This document shows positions 51,436-64,000 of a stretch of 64,000 nt of DNA, piece after piece. The notes beneath the pieces were generated by a model, which was not told the DNA's origin, did no database searches, and saw only the letters and a program-made list of their open reading frames with translations. The stretch comes from Scilla litardierei (Eukaryota; Streptophyta; Magnoliopsida; Asparagales; Asparagaceae). The first letter of the stretch is position 1. Every line of letters begins with the position of its first letter. The stretch is from the NCBI GenBank assembly GCA_030789695.1, contig CM061140.1, positions 86,490,422-86,554,421 on the forward strand, in the 5' to 3' direction. A program made the translations under genes and the position numbers.

Positions 51436-52878
51436 ATGGTATATTTTTGATCTAAAACTGCAATGAATATAAATTTATATGTGTTTTCTAAGAAAATGTT
51501 AATATGATTATCTAGTTTTAACATTATGCGATAATAGGTTAATATGGAACAACTTAATTTTATAAGTTTAAATTATTTATGTGATAAATTTTTATATGCT
51601 TGCTAGAATTTATGTGATAAATTTTAATCAGTTGTTCAAGTTAAAAATTATGAGATAATTATTAAAAATATAGTAACTTAATTTTATGTGATATTTTATG
51701 TTGCTAGTCTGCATGTTAATTTTATGAGATAAAATTTAGTTGACATGTTTTAATGGTAATTCTATTTTCCAGCATATTATGTGATAATTCAAGAAAGCCT
51801 CTTAGGATATCCATTAAAATTCATCTAAAACTTATGAGATAAATTTTAGATTGACATGCTATGTTTAATAAATTGTTACAACTATTAAATTCCTAATTCC
51901 TGGTTAGGGTATCCCTTTCCAAAGATTATTATTTTAAACGTTCTAATAATAATTTTGAAAAAATGCTACACTTTAAATTGTTGTAATTTGAATTTATTAA
52001 AATCCTAATACATGATTAGGATAGCACGTTGAAACTTATAAATCCTTATAGTTGATAAGGACTCTAATAAATTTTATTAACCAATCCTAATAATTTCAAA
52101 TTTTAGGTTTCAATTAGTTGATAGGATTAACTAGTTTTTAATGAAGCCAATTTTAGTTGATGGCACACATATGAATGGTGAGTTTTCTTCAATGGACCAT
52201 GATTTGGTCTAGTGTTTTTTGACTAGTGTTGTGGATCACCCTAAGCTCGACTAGGGATAGTGATCCTGGACGTGTTCTACTGGACCGCAAGGATGCAAAT
52301 CATGATTATGTGACACCGTCAACTATATCTAGTCTAATACGTTAAAATTCTTTTTCAAGATTAATCGTAGCCTGCCTTATTTTTGGATTAGGGGACTAAA
52401 AGATGCCTATTGTGGTTGTTAAGTCTCCTCAAGCTATGACCTGGTCTCTTTTATAAATTGACTCCATAATATATATGATGTAGTCTAGTCTTAACCCAAA
52501 TCACTGCGTCAGGTCTCCTCGAGTGTCGGAGTAAGTTAAGTTTAGACACAAAAATAAGTGTTCGACTAGACTAGTCATTATATTTTGTTGCGTCTCCTCA
52601 AGATCATAAGTGACTTGGGGCAAAAACCTATAGGTAGTCACATGTGATGTGATCGATGAAAAGTTCATCTACAAATTACAGAGCCGATCAACTGTTGAGT
52701 CTCCTCAAGGTTGTGAAGCTCAAGGTGGTTGGATCCCTCTACCACAAATTTTTACTATAATAAATTGTTCATTATTATAGCTTAACTATTAATTAAAATA
52801 GTGTGAGAATATAGTTTAATAAAAACCTCTTAAACTATATAAGAACATATGCTAATTCAACTTCTATTAAAATCCAGT
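51436..52878 (+). other. Element F leader, non-coding
   Basis: AT-rich, with repeated TTATGTGATAA/TTATGAGATAA words at 51580-51850 and several GTCTCCTCAAG words at 52420-52720. It corresponds to element D's leader. Confidence 0.65.
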
Positions 52879-53690
52879 ATGGAGTCTGGACTTAAATTCA
52901 TTATCGAGAAGACTTTGATGAACAGGACGAATCATAAGGACTGGTTGAGGAACATAAAGCTAGTTCTCTCATTAGCTAGAATAGGTTACATACTGACGGA
53001 AATTACTCCGGAGAAGACCAATGAAGATGCCACCAATGAAGAGAAGGAGTCGTACCAGCAGTGGCAAAGGGAAGCAGAGAAGGCCATGTGCCTTACTCTG
53101 GCCACAATGAACAATGATCTGCAAAGAAAGCATGAACATATGGATGTTTAGAGTATGCTTTTGAATACAGAAGAATAGTATGGCAAGCGTTCTAGGGCTG
53201 CCAGATTGGAGACCACTTGCAACCTTTGGGAGACGAATATGAGGACGGGCCCCGTCCATGATCATGTGATTAAGATGAACGGGTTCGTAGAGGATGCAGC
53301 CCAGCTAGGATTTGTCCTTGAAAATGAGATGAGCACGAACATAATCCTAAAGTCTTTTCCCCTTGACTTCAACCAGTTCATTACAAGTTTTATAATGAAC
53401 AACACTGAGGTGGAACTTCCAGGTCACCTAAACATGCTCTAGTTCGAGGAGAGAATCGAGAAGAAACCACCAGTGTTGGTTGACGGCTCAGCTTCTTCTA
53501 ACCAACATAAGGGAAAGGGTAAGAAGAGGTAGATCCCTCAACTTGCCAAATGGAACAAGGGGAAGAAGAAGAAACTGGCGTCTTCGAAGTCTGAGTGTTT
53601 CCATTGCCACAAGCTGGGACATAGGAAGAGGAACTGCAAGACCTACCTTGCAGAGAAAAGGGGCATGTTGATGCCTCAACCTCAGGGCAG
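52879..53690 (+). pseudogene. Copia gag of element F, broken by stops
   Basis: Clear homologue of D gag: starts MESGLKFIIEKTLMNRTNHK and keeps the CCHC knuckle CFHCHKLGHRKRNC near 53597-53638. Stops are at about 53149, 53176, 53440 and 53529, all TAG. In D the residues at the first, third and fourth are Gln. A small shift after the knuckle changes the end. Confidence 0.9.
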
Positions 53691-54946
53691 AATCTTGGTT
53701 AAGAGTATATTAATTTCAATAAAGCTTAATAATTGGTATAAGATACCAGTATGATTACTGACACATATGCGTATTTTCAACATGTGCTTAAAGCGGTGGA
53801 TGGATGAAGTTCCCAGTGCAGTCGTCAATCAGAGTAATCGTTGCTGCTGGGGCTGTCAATGGAATTCAAAGATATCAAGGATGCAGTCGTATTTTTTCTT
53901 TTTGAATAAATGTGACAATGGATTTTTTGAACAATGATTGAGTGAATGTCACTCGGAATAAATGTTGTGAACAATTTTCCTTTCAATGAAGTCATTGTTT
54001 CTGATATCTTGATGAATATGCTCTGGCGGCTATCTGAGTTGTTATGAATGGTTTTCTGAGTTATTGTGTATACTTCTGAGTTGATGTGATTGATTGGAGA
54101 AATCAGTAATTTTAACAAATCTATAGTAACGAGTAAATTCCAGGCGCATGTAATTTAGATGTGATCATGATTATGCGCATAATAAGAAAAGTTCTTGTTG
54201 GCCCTGTATATAATATTTCAAGTTAGAAGATTAATGCAGATAAAGGAAATGACAGTGTAGGTAGTTATAATTGAGTAAGTTATCATCAAAACTTCTATAA
54301 ATGAATTTTGATATAACTGATTCGTCAGAACGACCTGACACAAATTCATTCCATTTTAACTCATTCAACGCAAATGGTCTGGTTATACTTAATAATCAAC
54401 ATTTTAAATGAGATTAAGAAAGTCAAGTTGAAGTATTAAAACCAAAATTACCAAAAAAAGTATTAAAACCAGACAATTCTAAAAGTCACTGGGAGCTAGC
54501 ATATTACTTGGTTATGGTTTTTGGAGCTAAGTAAAAGTTCTAAGTTATAAAACATCTATATGTGACATACATTCAAAAGAGTTTTGATTATGTCAGAGAA
54601 ATAGAATATTTGGTGTCATTAATGTGCTGGACATAAAGGACACAAGAATATTGGAACATGGTATTATATGACTGACTAATATAAAATGATAAACATTATA
54701 TTAAGTCGTATATGCTAATCGTTAGCTATACAGAAGAAGAAAAATCATTGGATGAGATCCAAAGATGGTTTCAAGAAATCACCCGTGTGTGATCAATAGT
54801 GTATTAGTAATAAGACTTCGTAATAATGCATAATAGAGACATTTTAGCAGATCCATTTGAGGCTTTGACATATGAACGTCCGTAGTGACTGATATGTTAT
54901 AGCGGTATGAGATACCGTATTAAATAGCCGGAGTGCAAGTGTGAGA
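53691..54946 (+). other. Element F 3' region with pol-end remnant and PPT
   Basis: Mostly non-coding. A fragment near 54840-54885 resembles the last residues of copia RNase H. The PPT at 54935-54946 reads GCAAGTGTGAGA, one base off D's tract. Confidence 0.65.
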
Positions 54947-57331
54947 TGTAGGAAGATATATGCCCGCCAGGCAATTTATACTAGAAAACATCTTGTTCAT
55001 ATATAAATGGTACTAATAATCCAAATATGATTAAATGTTTTTAATACATGGATAATTTCCTTAGACTTAAAGTTAGGTAATATATATATCTAGATGTAGA
55101 TCTCGATTGTGGGAAGTGTATGGCCGATATGAAATTGAGTCTAAAACGTTCATGGTCATAGATGTGTCGAGAAATGGATATCGGCACATCGGACAGACTA
55201 TTGTGTCTTTGTCTTATCTTATAGGGTAATGGTGATCTCATAATCATTCGACCTGGGGAAGTCGAAAACGAGGCACATGTGCTCATTGAAGAATGAGTCC
55301 AATGAACGACCCAATAAAGAGTTGTCGAATGGATAAAGAGTTGTCAAATTATTAACCTTAACTAAACTATTATTGATAACTCTCTAGTGATGATATGCTA
55401 GTTGGTCCTTAAGCCTTGAGGACATTATACTAAGCGGTGTATGAACGGTGTCACTTAGATCTATGATCTAGTCTCGAGTCTTCACTCATCGAAAGCTCTT
55501 AGGGTAAGTGACACTTGAAGCATACGAGGTAAGTAGTGACTAATATAGGATTCGTATTTTTCGTTAAGGGACGTTATTGTCACAGGCCCAGTACGGCTCT
55601 TTGTGCTAAACCTCGGCCGAGGTATGTTGTAGAAAGTACAACATGGACATACCAAAGACCGATGTATATTGACCAGTCCTAGCTAGTAGGGTTGATGATT
55701 TACCATACCTTAGGCTAAGCATTAACATAGTTATGACGAAGGAACTAAAATTGCGGTATTCATCACTAACACAGTCAGAGTGATCCCGACGACACTTTTG
55801 TCAATGGGTCAATCACGTAATTATGATGTCGAAACAGGGGCGACACCTTTGCTCGTGGTCTCTGTCGTCTAGGAGTTTTGAGCCCCAACCTATCGTAGGG
55901 TTAGGCTGTAGGGTCTCACACCGAGTGTGATTTATGTCTTAGTAATAGGAAAGATTCAGGAGCAGTGCACTTTAGTGCACGAGAATAATTGTAGTCACAA
56001 AGAGTTTGTGACAATAAGTCTATGTTAAATAGGATTTAATAATGTCGCAAAAGGTTTGCGATTTTAGCATTATTAGAATGCTATAAGGGAACGTTGCAAA
56101 TGATGCAAAATGGTTAAATATATATTTTAAAATATTTACAAGAATATTTTACATAACAAAAGGCATAGAAATAGATACATGGCTTCTTGGGATAGTCCCA
56201 TTCAAACCATGCTTTCCAACGGAACTGAAATTGGCTCAATTGGAGCTATAGAGCTCAAGAAACAGCCCTTGCCCAGTTCTGGCACAGCCCAGCATGGGCG
56301 GGCGGGTCCCAACGCACAAGGCGGGCTGAACCCGCCTACAAAGAGGGAGGGTCCAGTCCGTATGGCGGGCTGGACCCGCCAGGCGAGCGGGTCAAGCCCA
56401 CCTGCCCAGCACGGGCGGGCACGCCTAGACCCGCGGGTGGAACCGGTCAATGGGAAACCCTAATTTCTAAAGTGATGGATACGAAAATGCGAAAATTGTG
56501 ATTTTTGCTTAACTTTGAGCTATTGTTTGGGGGTCAACCGAAGTTGGAATTCGTCGCCGTTTGTTTATATGCATTCACCGTTCATAGCTCTTCGAATTGA
56601 TAGGTTGTATCACTTCCAAAGGTCAACGGTGAGGGAGAGAAAATTTGTTGAAGTTGAGCCTTAGTGTAAGGCAAAAATAGGTTTAATTTTCTCCCTTAAT
56701 AAATTAATCGCACATTTCTCGTGAGACGAGCAAGGGGTTCGGCCTCTTATTTAAAAAGGGGCCGACACCCCTTGGAAAAATTGCACCAAGTCTCTGAGTC
56801 AAGTAGCTCTGAAATTTTTTGAGCATGCACAATTCAAGACAAATTATGCTCTCCTCCTCAATTCATATGTTCCTCCGTTCACGTCTTAGCAAGACGAGGA
56901 GGAGGTTTGGATTCTATCCAAAGTCTAAGATGCAGATCGCTCTCAAGTGAAACTGTCTTCGGCGGGTGATTGGCTCGTAGGCGCAGTGTCGGGTCGCTTC
57001 AGGTGGACCAGTTTCGGAGGCAGGAAGGACGATAGCTTTGGGAGGCCAAAGTTTGTTGCTGAAAACGATGCTTTGTTGTCTGCGAAAGCAAAGTTCCGGG
57101 TATGTTCTTTTAATGCTTTTAATTTATATTATTGCAGTAGTTTAGATCTATTTTGGGACTGGTCGGATCCAACCCAAGATAGTAAAGATCCTGGCTAGGG
57201 TCTTTGATATTCTTTGGACGTTTTATTAAATAGTTTAATAATTAGTTTTCCTGATGATGTTATATTTCTATCATTCGTCTGACGTAGGATATGCGTAGAA
57301 TTATGCCCTACGGGTCCCTCAAAACACAATA
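54947..57331 (+). repeat. Element F 3' LTR
   Basis: Starts TGTAGGAAGATATATGCCC. The GC-rich array is short (56270-56450), and the TATA box has decayed to TTATTTAAAA near 56749, so this LTR has lost promoter features kept by its partner. Confidence 0.85.
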
Positions 57332-57787
57332 CTCACTGACCCCTCCCTTAAAGTGTCATTCTTAGCACTGGCTTAAGGACAATGATTTCCTTGAGCTCTA
57401 GGTCCAGCACAATAAAAGCACGCTACTTGACACTCACTTCTTTGAGCTTATGTGCTCCAAGGGCAGTTTGAACCTATTCATGTTCAAAGCATGTTTTTCA
57501 GTACAACTTGTTGAGTCTCATCAAGGTTGTATGGAAAGTAGTTTCAATCCGCAAGGATCAAAAATTCGTGCAAACTGTTTGGCTCAAAGATGAGTGCATG
57601 AGCGTAAGAACATGTATCCATATTTGATCTTGAGATGAACAACTTGTTGAGTCTCCTCGAGTTTACAAAGCTCAAATGTTTGGATGCATGAGAAGCTTGC
57701 ACAACTAATATTCGTGTTGGGACTTGTATTGTCTAAATGTGATTTAGAAAAGAGAAGGCACTAAGGAGAGTCGGTTGAGAAATAATG

Positions 57788-59690
57788 TTTTGTCTATCAT
57801 GAGAAAAGGTATAATAGGAAGAACTGAAAATGAGACATTTTTATGCCTCATTCTCAGAATAATTGTTGCACAAAGAAAAGATTTGTCCTACATATTGGCA
57901 AAGATGCAAATGTTGTTTCTAGGGCTATCAGGGACATCCAACACACTGTGACAAGTGTCGCCACATTACTTTTGAAGAAATGTTGAGGTGTGTGCATTTT
58001 GTATTACAATGTTGTTAAGTATAAAGTTATAGTAAAACTTATCTATGGCACCATAGACTAGGACCAGATAAGAGATAACAAACTTGACAAGTGACATAAA
58101 GAGTGGTCCTCTGACCTCTCGTATTATGAGTTGAAAGACACTTGTGAGTCTTGTCTCAAAGGTATGATGGCCAAAACTCCTGTAATACAGTGGGATAATG
58201 AGTTGGAGAACTCGTGATCTCATACAGAAAGATGTATCTGACCTAAGTCTACATTAGCCAGGATTTGGTATTCTTATTTTATTATGATTACTTAGAATTA
58301 CTCAAGGTATGGACACGTGTTCTTGATGAAACACAAGTCTGATGCCTTTGAGCAATTCATAAAGCATAGTAATGAAATAGAGAACACAATGGCAAAAGTA
58401 TTTGAACTACTTTGATCAGTTCGAAGATGCAAATACTTAGCTATGTAATTCTTGCGTAATAAAAAGAGAATGAGATTTTCTCTCAGGTCAAGTCTCCTAC
58501 ACACACCAAGGCATGTTGGAGATCATGAATCACACTCTGTTAGAGATGGCAAAAAACATGGCAACAGACTCTGAGTTACAATCCTCCCTATGGGGTTAAG
58601 CCCCATATAATAGTGTTCATGTTCTTGATGAGGTCCTGATAAGGTTTGTGCCAATGACTCCATTTATCATATGGAACAGTGGGAAACCCAACCTTAAAAT
58701 ACATTAAGGTGTGTAGTTTTCCTACGTATGTCAAGTTGCTTAATTCAAACTAACTGGAAGACACATTTTTCGTAACCAGTAAATATGATATTCCTCATAT
58801 CAATCGTTTGGAAGTCACAAGATAACCTGAGCCCCAGAATTTTCTCGTAAGACAAAGGACTCAAGTAAAACATCATAGTTGATGATGGCCTAGTCAACTT
58901 CCAAGATGCCATTTAGAGTAGAGACTCTGAGAAATGGCTTGATGAAATCCAAAAAAGTCCTTACACGTACATAAAGTATGACCTTTAAATGCACCCAATG
59001 TAAGTGTTCCCATTTGCTGTAAGTGAATCTTCATGATAAAATATTAGTGCAAATGGAAAATAGAGAAGTGTAGGTTATGCAGGTTGAGAAAGATTATCAT
59101 CAGAACCCCTATAAATGGATTATGATGAAACTTTCTCACCAACAGCCGTGTACAGATCTATTCAGATCAGACTCGATGTCACTACTCATGATGACCACGA
59201 AATCTGGAATATGCGTGTAAATTTTGCTTTCTAAATCCGATTTAGAAGAACAGATTTACATGAATCAGCCAGAAAGTTTTCAAGGTCAGTGAGAGCGAAT
59301 AAAAGGCATGTAAGGCATCAATGAGCTTCAAAAAATGTTTTGACAAAGGAATCAAACAGTTTAATACTTTATCAGAAATGAGTATGAACTGTGCAGATGA
59401 CCAGTGACTATTTTGGATCATTCTCGTAAGTTATGTGAAGGATATTGTTTTAGCCTCAAGTGAGGACGATGATCTAGAAGAGATCTTGTCTTGGCAAGAC
59501 AAATGTTACAGAGTTCAAGAGACTAATGAAATAATTTGGATGAGATGCAAATGCATAATTTAGCAGGAACATAGAACTCATTAAGTCTACATAGAAGACA
59601 TGTTAGCATATTCACACACAAATGTTCTACCACATGAAGTCTAGATAGGCTTATATGTAAATACGGTATGAGATACCAGGATAAATGGGC
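57788..59690 (+). pseudogene. Copia gag-pol remnants of element G
   Basis: Read across frames: a zinc knuckle relic, CFVYHEKRYNRKN then stop, at 57788-57829 (two ligands and the Gly lost); a GAG-pre-integrase motif, DTCESCLKGMMAKTP, near 58130-58185; an integrase core relic with NYSRYGHVFLMKHKSDAFE near 58290-58355; the NHTLLEMAKNM helix near 58525; the RT start motif KWLDEIQ near 58930; and IYMNQPESFQGQ near 59250-59290. Stops and frameshifts are frequent, and gag upstream of the knuckle is missing. The copia domain order is clear. Confidence 0.8.
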
Positions 59691-59694
59691 TTGA

Positions 59695-59708
59695 GTGCAA
59701 GTGGGAGA
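59695..59708 (+). other. Element G polypurine tract
   Basis: GTGCAAGTGGGAGA before TGTTGGAAG, the same tract as in D. Confidence 0.8.
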
Positions 59709-61667
59709 TGTTGGAAGATGTGTATGTCTTCGAGGCAATTTATCTCTAATCTTCGAAATAACAGTAAGCTGTTTGGTGAAAATTTACCCAAGTAAATAAT
59801 AATGCAGTCTTCATTAGAACTTAGGTAAAGTCCTGAGACTTAATGCAAGGTAAAACAAGAATCGAGATGAAGATCTCCATCATGGAGAGGTGTTTGACCA
59901 CATTTACCATGAATTCTAAATCATTCATGGTCGTAGATGTTTCGAGAAAAGGATATCGACACATCAGATAGACCATTGTGTCTTTATCTTCACCATAGAT
60001 TGGGGATGATAATCTTATGGTCGTTCGACTTGGCAACGTAAGAGACGAGACACATGAGTCATTAGAGAATGAGTTCACTAAACGGCCATATGATAGTTAT
60101 CACATGGTTAACATAAACTTATCTTAAATGATATCTCTCAGCGATGATAGGCAAGTTGGTACTTAGACTTGAAGTCATTTTACAAACCTGTACGTGAACG
60201 GTGTCACTTAGATCTCTGATCTTGCTTCGAGGAAAGGCCTGTCGAAAGGTCTTTACTTGGGTGACACTTGAAGCATGCAAGGAGAGTAATGACCAAGAGA
60301 GGATCGGTCTCTCTCGTTTATGGGGAGTTAGTGCCGCATGTGTTAGTTCGGTCCTTAGTAAAAACATTGGCCAAATTATGTTGGAAGAAGTCCAACATTT
60401 ATAAACTAAAGACCGATAGAGACTAACCAGTTTCAAGCTATTAGTGTTGATAGTTGACCATACCCTTGGCTTGGCTAAGCGATATAGTTATGCCGAATGG
60501 CCTAAAAATGCGGCATTCATCATGGACACAGTTATGGTGGTTACGTCAATACTCATGTCATGCGACCGACCATATAATTATGATATCGTAACATGGTCAA
60601 AACATGTTGCTCGTGGTCACAGCCATCTGGGGTATCAAGTCACACCTACAGTAGGGTTAGACTGTTGGTTCTCACACAGAGTGAGACCTTCGTCGAGTAA
60701 TAGGAAGTTTAAGGGAGATAATGCATACGATGTATGTGAATTTATTTTATCGCAAATGGTTTGCAAAATAGGCTTTTAGAACATTTATAATGTGGGATTA
60801 AAGCATATGATGCAAATGATTAAAATATGTCGTAAAATATTTACGAGCATATTTTATAATAAAAGCATAGAACAAGCTCAGTCCATGGGTCAAGGAATGT
60901 CATGTACCCATTTTGGTCCAAGCTCAAGTGGGCTTAAGAAAGACCAAAAAGGAAAGACAACAAAAAAAAACAGCAGCATTTTTGCTCAGCACATGTGCAT
61001 GGACCCCACCTATGCACTGAGCAAGCCAAGCATTGTGCTGGGCGAGCACAGGACTGCGCTAGGCTCAGCCGAGGCAAATGGGCAGGCGCGGCTAAACCTG
61101 GGCTACTGACAGGTGGGGCCCATTCCGGCCCCAACAGACAGTGCAGTCCGGGGGTGTTTTTTGGGGCAATTTTTTGTGTTCTTTATATCGTCATTTGAGG
61201 GGTCAAACAAACTCAGAATTGAGCACCATTTTTTCTATGTATTTACCGTTCAGTGATCTTCAATTTGTTATAAGATATCACTTCAAGAGTTCAACGGTGA
61301 GTGATGAAAAATGGTCAAAGTTTGGACTTAATTTTTACACTAATTGTTTAGTCCCACATCAGATATTTTGAGAGTAAGAGGGGTCAGCTCCTTATATAAA
61401 TAGGGGCTAACTCTCCTCCTTGAAACTTGGACAGCACCTTGGATCAAGGGAGCTCTCAAAAGTTAAAGGCACACCTAAATCGATTAGGCCAAAATATTTT
61501 CCCTCTGTCTTCCTCTTTCTTATCTGCTCCTGTTCGGGCCCAATCATGGCTACGAAGGAGTTCGCATCAAATCAGAACTCTTGACGGAAGATCTTCTCGA
61601 GGTGAAACTTTCTGGAGCACGTGGTTCGCTCGATGACAAGTTTGTTGCAATTCTCGAGACACAGTTT
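59709..61667 (+). repeat. Element G 3' LTR (truncated by element H)
   Basis: Starts TGTTGGAAGATG and follows the D/F LTR plan: spaced blocks such as TTTCGAGAAAAGGATATCGAC, then TATA box TATATAAATA at 61393-61402. The GC-rich part near 60990-61130 is short. The LTR stops at 61667, where element H begins. Confidence 0.8.
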
Positions 61668-63679
61668 TGTTGGATATGGATCGTAGCCTAGAGGGGGGGT
61701 GAATAGGCTAATAAAAATATTCGTGCAACCCACGAACAATCCCACGCAGTTATAGGCAAAGACAGGGCAATAAAATAGCAATCACAGAATACGCACAGAT
61801 ATACCCTGGTTCGGTCGTCCCTACGACCTACTCCAGCCCCCGAAAGCAACTACTAGATAGATATGTAATCATGTACAGCTACAATGAGTCAAGATCCCAA
61901 ATCTACTCTCACCTAGCTCGTACGCACACCACGTGCTCTACACTATCAATCTAGTCAGATGCACTCCCTCCGTGACGACTCCCAAGTCGTCAGGTCCCCA
62001 AAAAGTAACACAAAAGGTAAAGTTTCCCCTACGAGGATCTAACACAACAACTACACAAAATAATGATAAATAGAGTTTAGGAATCTCAGTTTGTGTAGCG
62101 GCGATGTCCTCGTCAATCAGCACGGGTCAGATCTCGTCTGACGTAGATGTAGTCTCTGATGTCCCCTCAACAGTCTGGCTCGCCTCTCGATGAAACTTAC
62201 GCCTTCCACCAAAGATTGAAACTGGCGGCGCCTCTGATCGGATATCCACTCACGACAAAGTGCAGCTTGGTGAGGCTCTCAAATAATATTTGGCTCAGGA
62301 AATAAGTCACGGCCTGCACATAAAAGCAAAACAATTGAATTAGTTTAATGCACAAAAACAAGCTCACCACTGACCCCAAATATTCGGCAGCAAACACCCT
62401 TTGATCCCTTTTTGTTTCTTTGCCTTGTCCTTAGGAGCATGTGACATTGATTGCCCTGGAGACTTTGATTTAATCTGCTGACCAAAGCAACAGCCTTAAA
62501 AAGAAGCTTTGTAGTATTAAAATGCTTTGTAGACCATGTAGCATTAAGATCTGTGCCTCCTTGCGTAGAGAATCTTAAATATTTTGTCCTTTGGATGAAC
62601 AGGGATCTTCAGCAGCTTGAAGTCACGTCAACGCGTGTATGGCAGCAGGGGGGGTCTTGTCGTCAGGTCCCTAAGTTGTTCGGCCCTGGGTTGTGCTTTG
62701 TTGTGTGCGGCTGTGTATTAAAAAGCGGCTTCTCCCTTGGATTCGGCTCTCTTGGATTCTCAGGATGCGGCTGCTTCTTGAGGGTTTGAAGAAATTAAAG
62801 ATGGCATGGAGAACTTGCTCTTAAAGAAGGGTTTTAAAAAAGATAATTGGCCTTTGAAACAAATTTCGGCTGCTGAGGAACTTTGACAAGGGAGGCCGGC
62901 CTTGTGCTCTCGAGATTTTCTCACCCTTCTTTGTGTGCTTCTGCCATCTTCTAAACTTCTATGAAGAGAAGAGCTCTTGTGTTTTTTTGTTGGGATAATC
63001 AAACAGAAAATTAAACACCAGGCTCTCTCTTATTTTTTTTGTAGCAAAAACCCCAAACGACCCAACACCCTGCAGCCTTTAATCAAAAACCCTAAAAATA
63101 ATTGTTTTGAAACACAAAATCAAAAGGCCCTTGCATTGAAAAAAAAAATCGGCTGCTGGTGAGATTCAAAACGATGTGCCCAGACAAAAGAATGAAGATC
63201 CCTCTCAATAATAATCAAGCAAAGAAAAAAAAACAATTCGGCAGAGTTTTTCTTGACAATTGTCAGGGGACTTTTCAATGGAGAAGGCTTGGAATTTTTT
63301 GAGATTTCTTTGCCCTGGGGAAACGAAAACTTAAGCTTGGGATTCTTAGAGATTTCTTTGCCCTATTTGATGATGCGTCTCTCTCTGAAAAACAACAGGG
63401 GCTTGAAAAGAATTCGGCCAAGGGGTATATTTATATATATGAAGGCAGGCTCTCATGACTAGGGTTTGGTTTGGTACGGAATAGGTTTAGGGGTTTGACT
63501 CCAATAAATATAAGTTAACACAAGTTAGGTTCACCCCTTTCTCCATTGCCCATTCCCCAAATCCTTTCCATGAATTAATCGCATGTTCGCCGTTCTTGAA
63601 ACACTTAATACCCACGTTAAAATCGTTCACAAATATTTGTCATCATCAAACAATTAATCCTAGATCGTTGTATCCAACA
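61668..63679 (-). repeat. Element H 3' LTR (2012 bp)
   Basis: Ends TGTTGGATA and TATCCAACA are perfect nine-base inverted repeats. It contains GGTTCGGTCGTCCCTACGAC (61808-61829), a kind of block common in plant copia LTRs. No gene is recognised in the stretch. Confidence 0.85.
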
Positions 63680-64000
63680 ATCTTCCCCTTTTGATGATGA
63701 CAAACTAAATATAAGATTTGACCAATATGCTTTTCAAATAGTGTGTGTGAAAGTGTGACGATTGTGGGTGGCATGCAATAAGATATAATAATGTGCAAAC
63801 ACCGATATGCAAAGTTAGCAATATGCATGCTCCCCCTATTTTTGTGCTCCCCCTTGAACCAATAATCATGTATGCACAAATAATACAAAATACCGATCAC
63901 CAAATCTTCCAAAATTTTTCTCCCCCTTTGTTATCATCAAAAGTCATAACACGAAGTCAAAATCATATATCATGCAAAAAGAGAGTATTAATAACCACTA
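63680..64000 (-). other. Element H PPT and 3' internal region
   Basis: The PPT is at 63680-63700. Further GGGGGAG-type tracts on the minus strand are near 63830-63835, 63848-63853 and 63921-63927, the last again next to TTTGATGATAACAAA. Repeated tracts like this are a feature of SIRE-type 3' ends. No ORF is convincing. Confidence 0.7.

Larger units (their letters stand above)
48910..57331 (+). mobile_element. Element F: decayed gag-only Ty1/copia element, relative of D
   Basis: Plus strand. LTRs are 48910-51422 and 54947-57331, with clear but imperfect similarity and worn ends (TATTGG, TGTAGG; CCCAACA, CACAATA). Flanks CTCAA (48905-48909) and CTCAC (57332-57336) look like an aged TSD. It has an iMet PBS, a damaged gag and PPT. 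A short remnant of the pol end (ILADPFEALTYERP near 54840-54885) survives; the rest of pol is absent. Confidence 0.85.
57332..61667 (+). mobile_element. Element G: heavily decayed Ty1/copia element with 3' LTR
   Basis: Plus strand. A leader with GTTGAGTCTCCTCGAG words (57500-57680), gag knuckle, integrase and RT remnants (57788-59690), PPT and 3' LTR (59709-61667). The 5' LTR and PBS are not found: F sits at its left edge, and the sequence left of F does not continue G. Element H interrupts the 3' LTR at 61667. Confidence 0.75.
61668..64000 (-). mobile_element. Element H: SIRE/Maximus-like Ty1/copia, 3' end only
   Basis: Minus strand. The 3' LTR is 61668-63679, and internal sequence continues off the window. 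The tract next to the LTR reads, on the minus strand, TCATCAAAAGGGGAAGAT, the style seen in SIRE/Maximus elements. No pol is reached within the window. Confidence 0.8.

Overview
This is a eukaryotic, almost certainly flowering-plant (probably eudicot) heterochromatic window made of nested LTR retrotransposons. I found no convincing host gene, no tRNA or rRNA gene and nothing prokaryotic. The plant assignment rests on chromovirus-type Ty3/gypsy polyproteins, an Athila-type element with a plant env-like ORF, Ty1/copia elements with plant-style primer-binding sites (PBS), and polypurine tracts (PPT) typical of plant lineages.

The left three quarters (1-47922) is one nest whose joints can be read from exact 5-bp target-site duplications (TSDs). 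Element A (minus, Ty3/gypsy, Tekay/Del-like chromovirus) is the host; its left LTR runs off the window and it ends at 47922. Element B (plus, non-autonomous, tRNA-Asp PBS, 2877-31819, TSD TCCAT) sits in A's RNase H region. Element C (minus, Athila-type, 3339-25554, TSD GAGAG) sits in B's left LTR. Element D (minus, gag-only Ty1/copia, 3599-12865, TSD GTTCA) sits in C's left LTR. Element E (minus, a second Tekay-like chromovirus, 36930-47644, TSD TGATT) sits in A's right LTR. The right quarter holds 47923-48909 (unassigned), F (plus, decayed gag-only copia, relative of D, 48910-57331), G (plus, badly decayed copia pol and a 3' LTR, 57332-61667) and H (minus, SIRE/Maximus-like copia 3' LTR, from 61668 off the right edge).

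The gene sets are complementary and incomplete. D has an intact gag and no pol. C has RT-RNase H-integrase and an intact 652-residue env-like ORF but no recognisable gag or protease. B keeps only a decayed gag zinc knuckle and a repeat-rich ORF. E is nearly complete: one gag-pol frame broken only by two intron-like segments and three nonsense codons.

The most unusual signals are regulatory or structural. (1) In C, a U3-like module, an array of ACTCGGCCGAGT palindromes followed by a TATA box, occurs in both LTRs and again internally just upstream of the env-like ORF, suggesting a second promoter. (2) In C's LTR, downstream of the TATA box, five stem-loops share a near-invariant 14-nt loop while their stems differ but stay self-complementary. 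(3) A and E share two spliceosomal-type introns at identical protein positions and a PBS that matches tRNA-Ile as I remember it. (4) B's U3 carries long perfect hairpins and a TGACGTCA site next to its TATA box. All of this was read by eye; no alignment, folding or database search was run.
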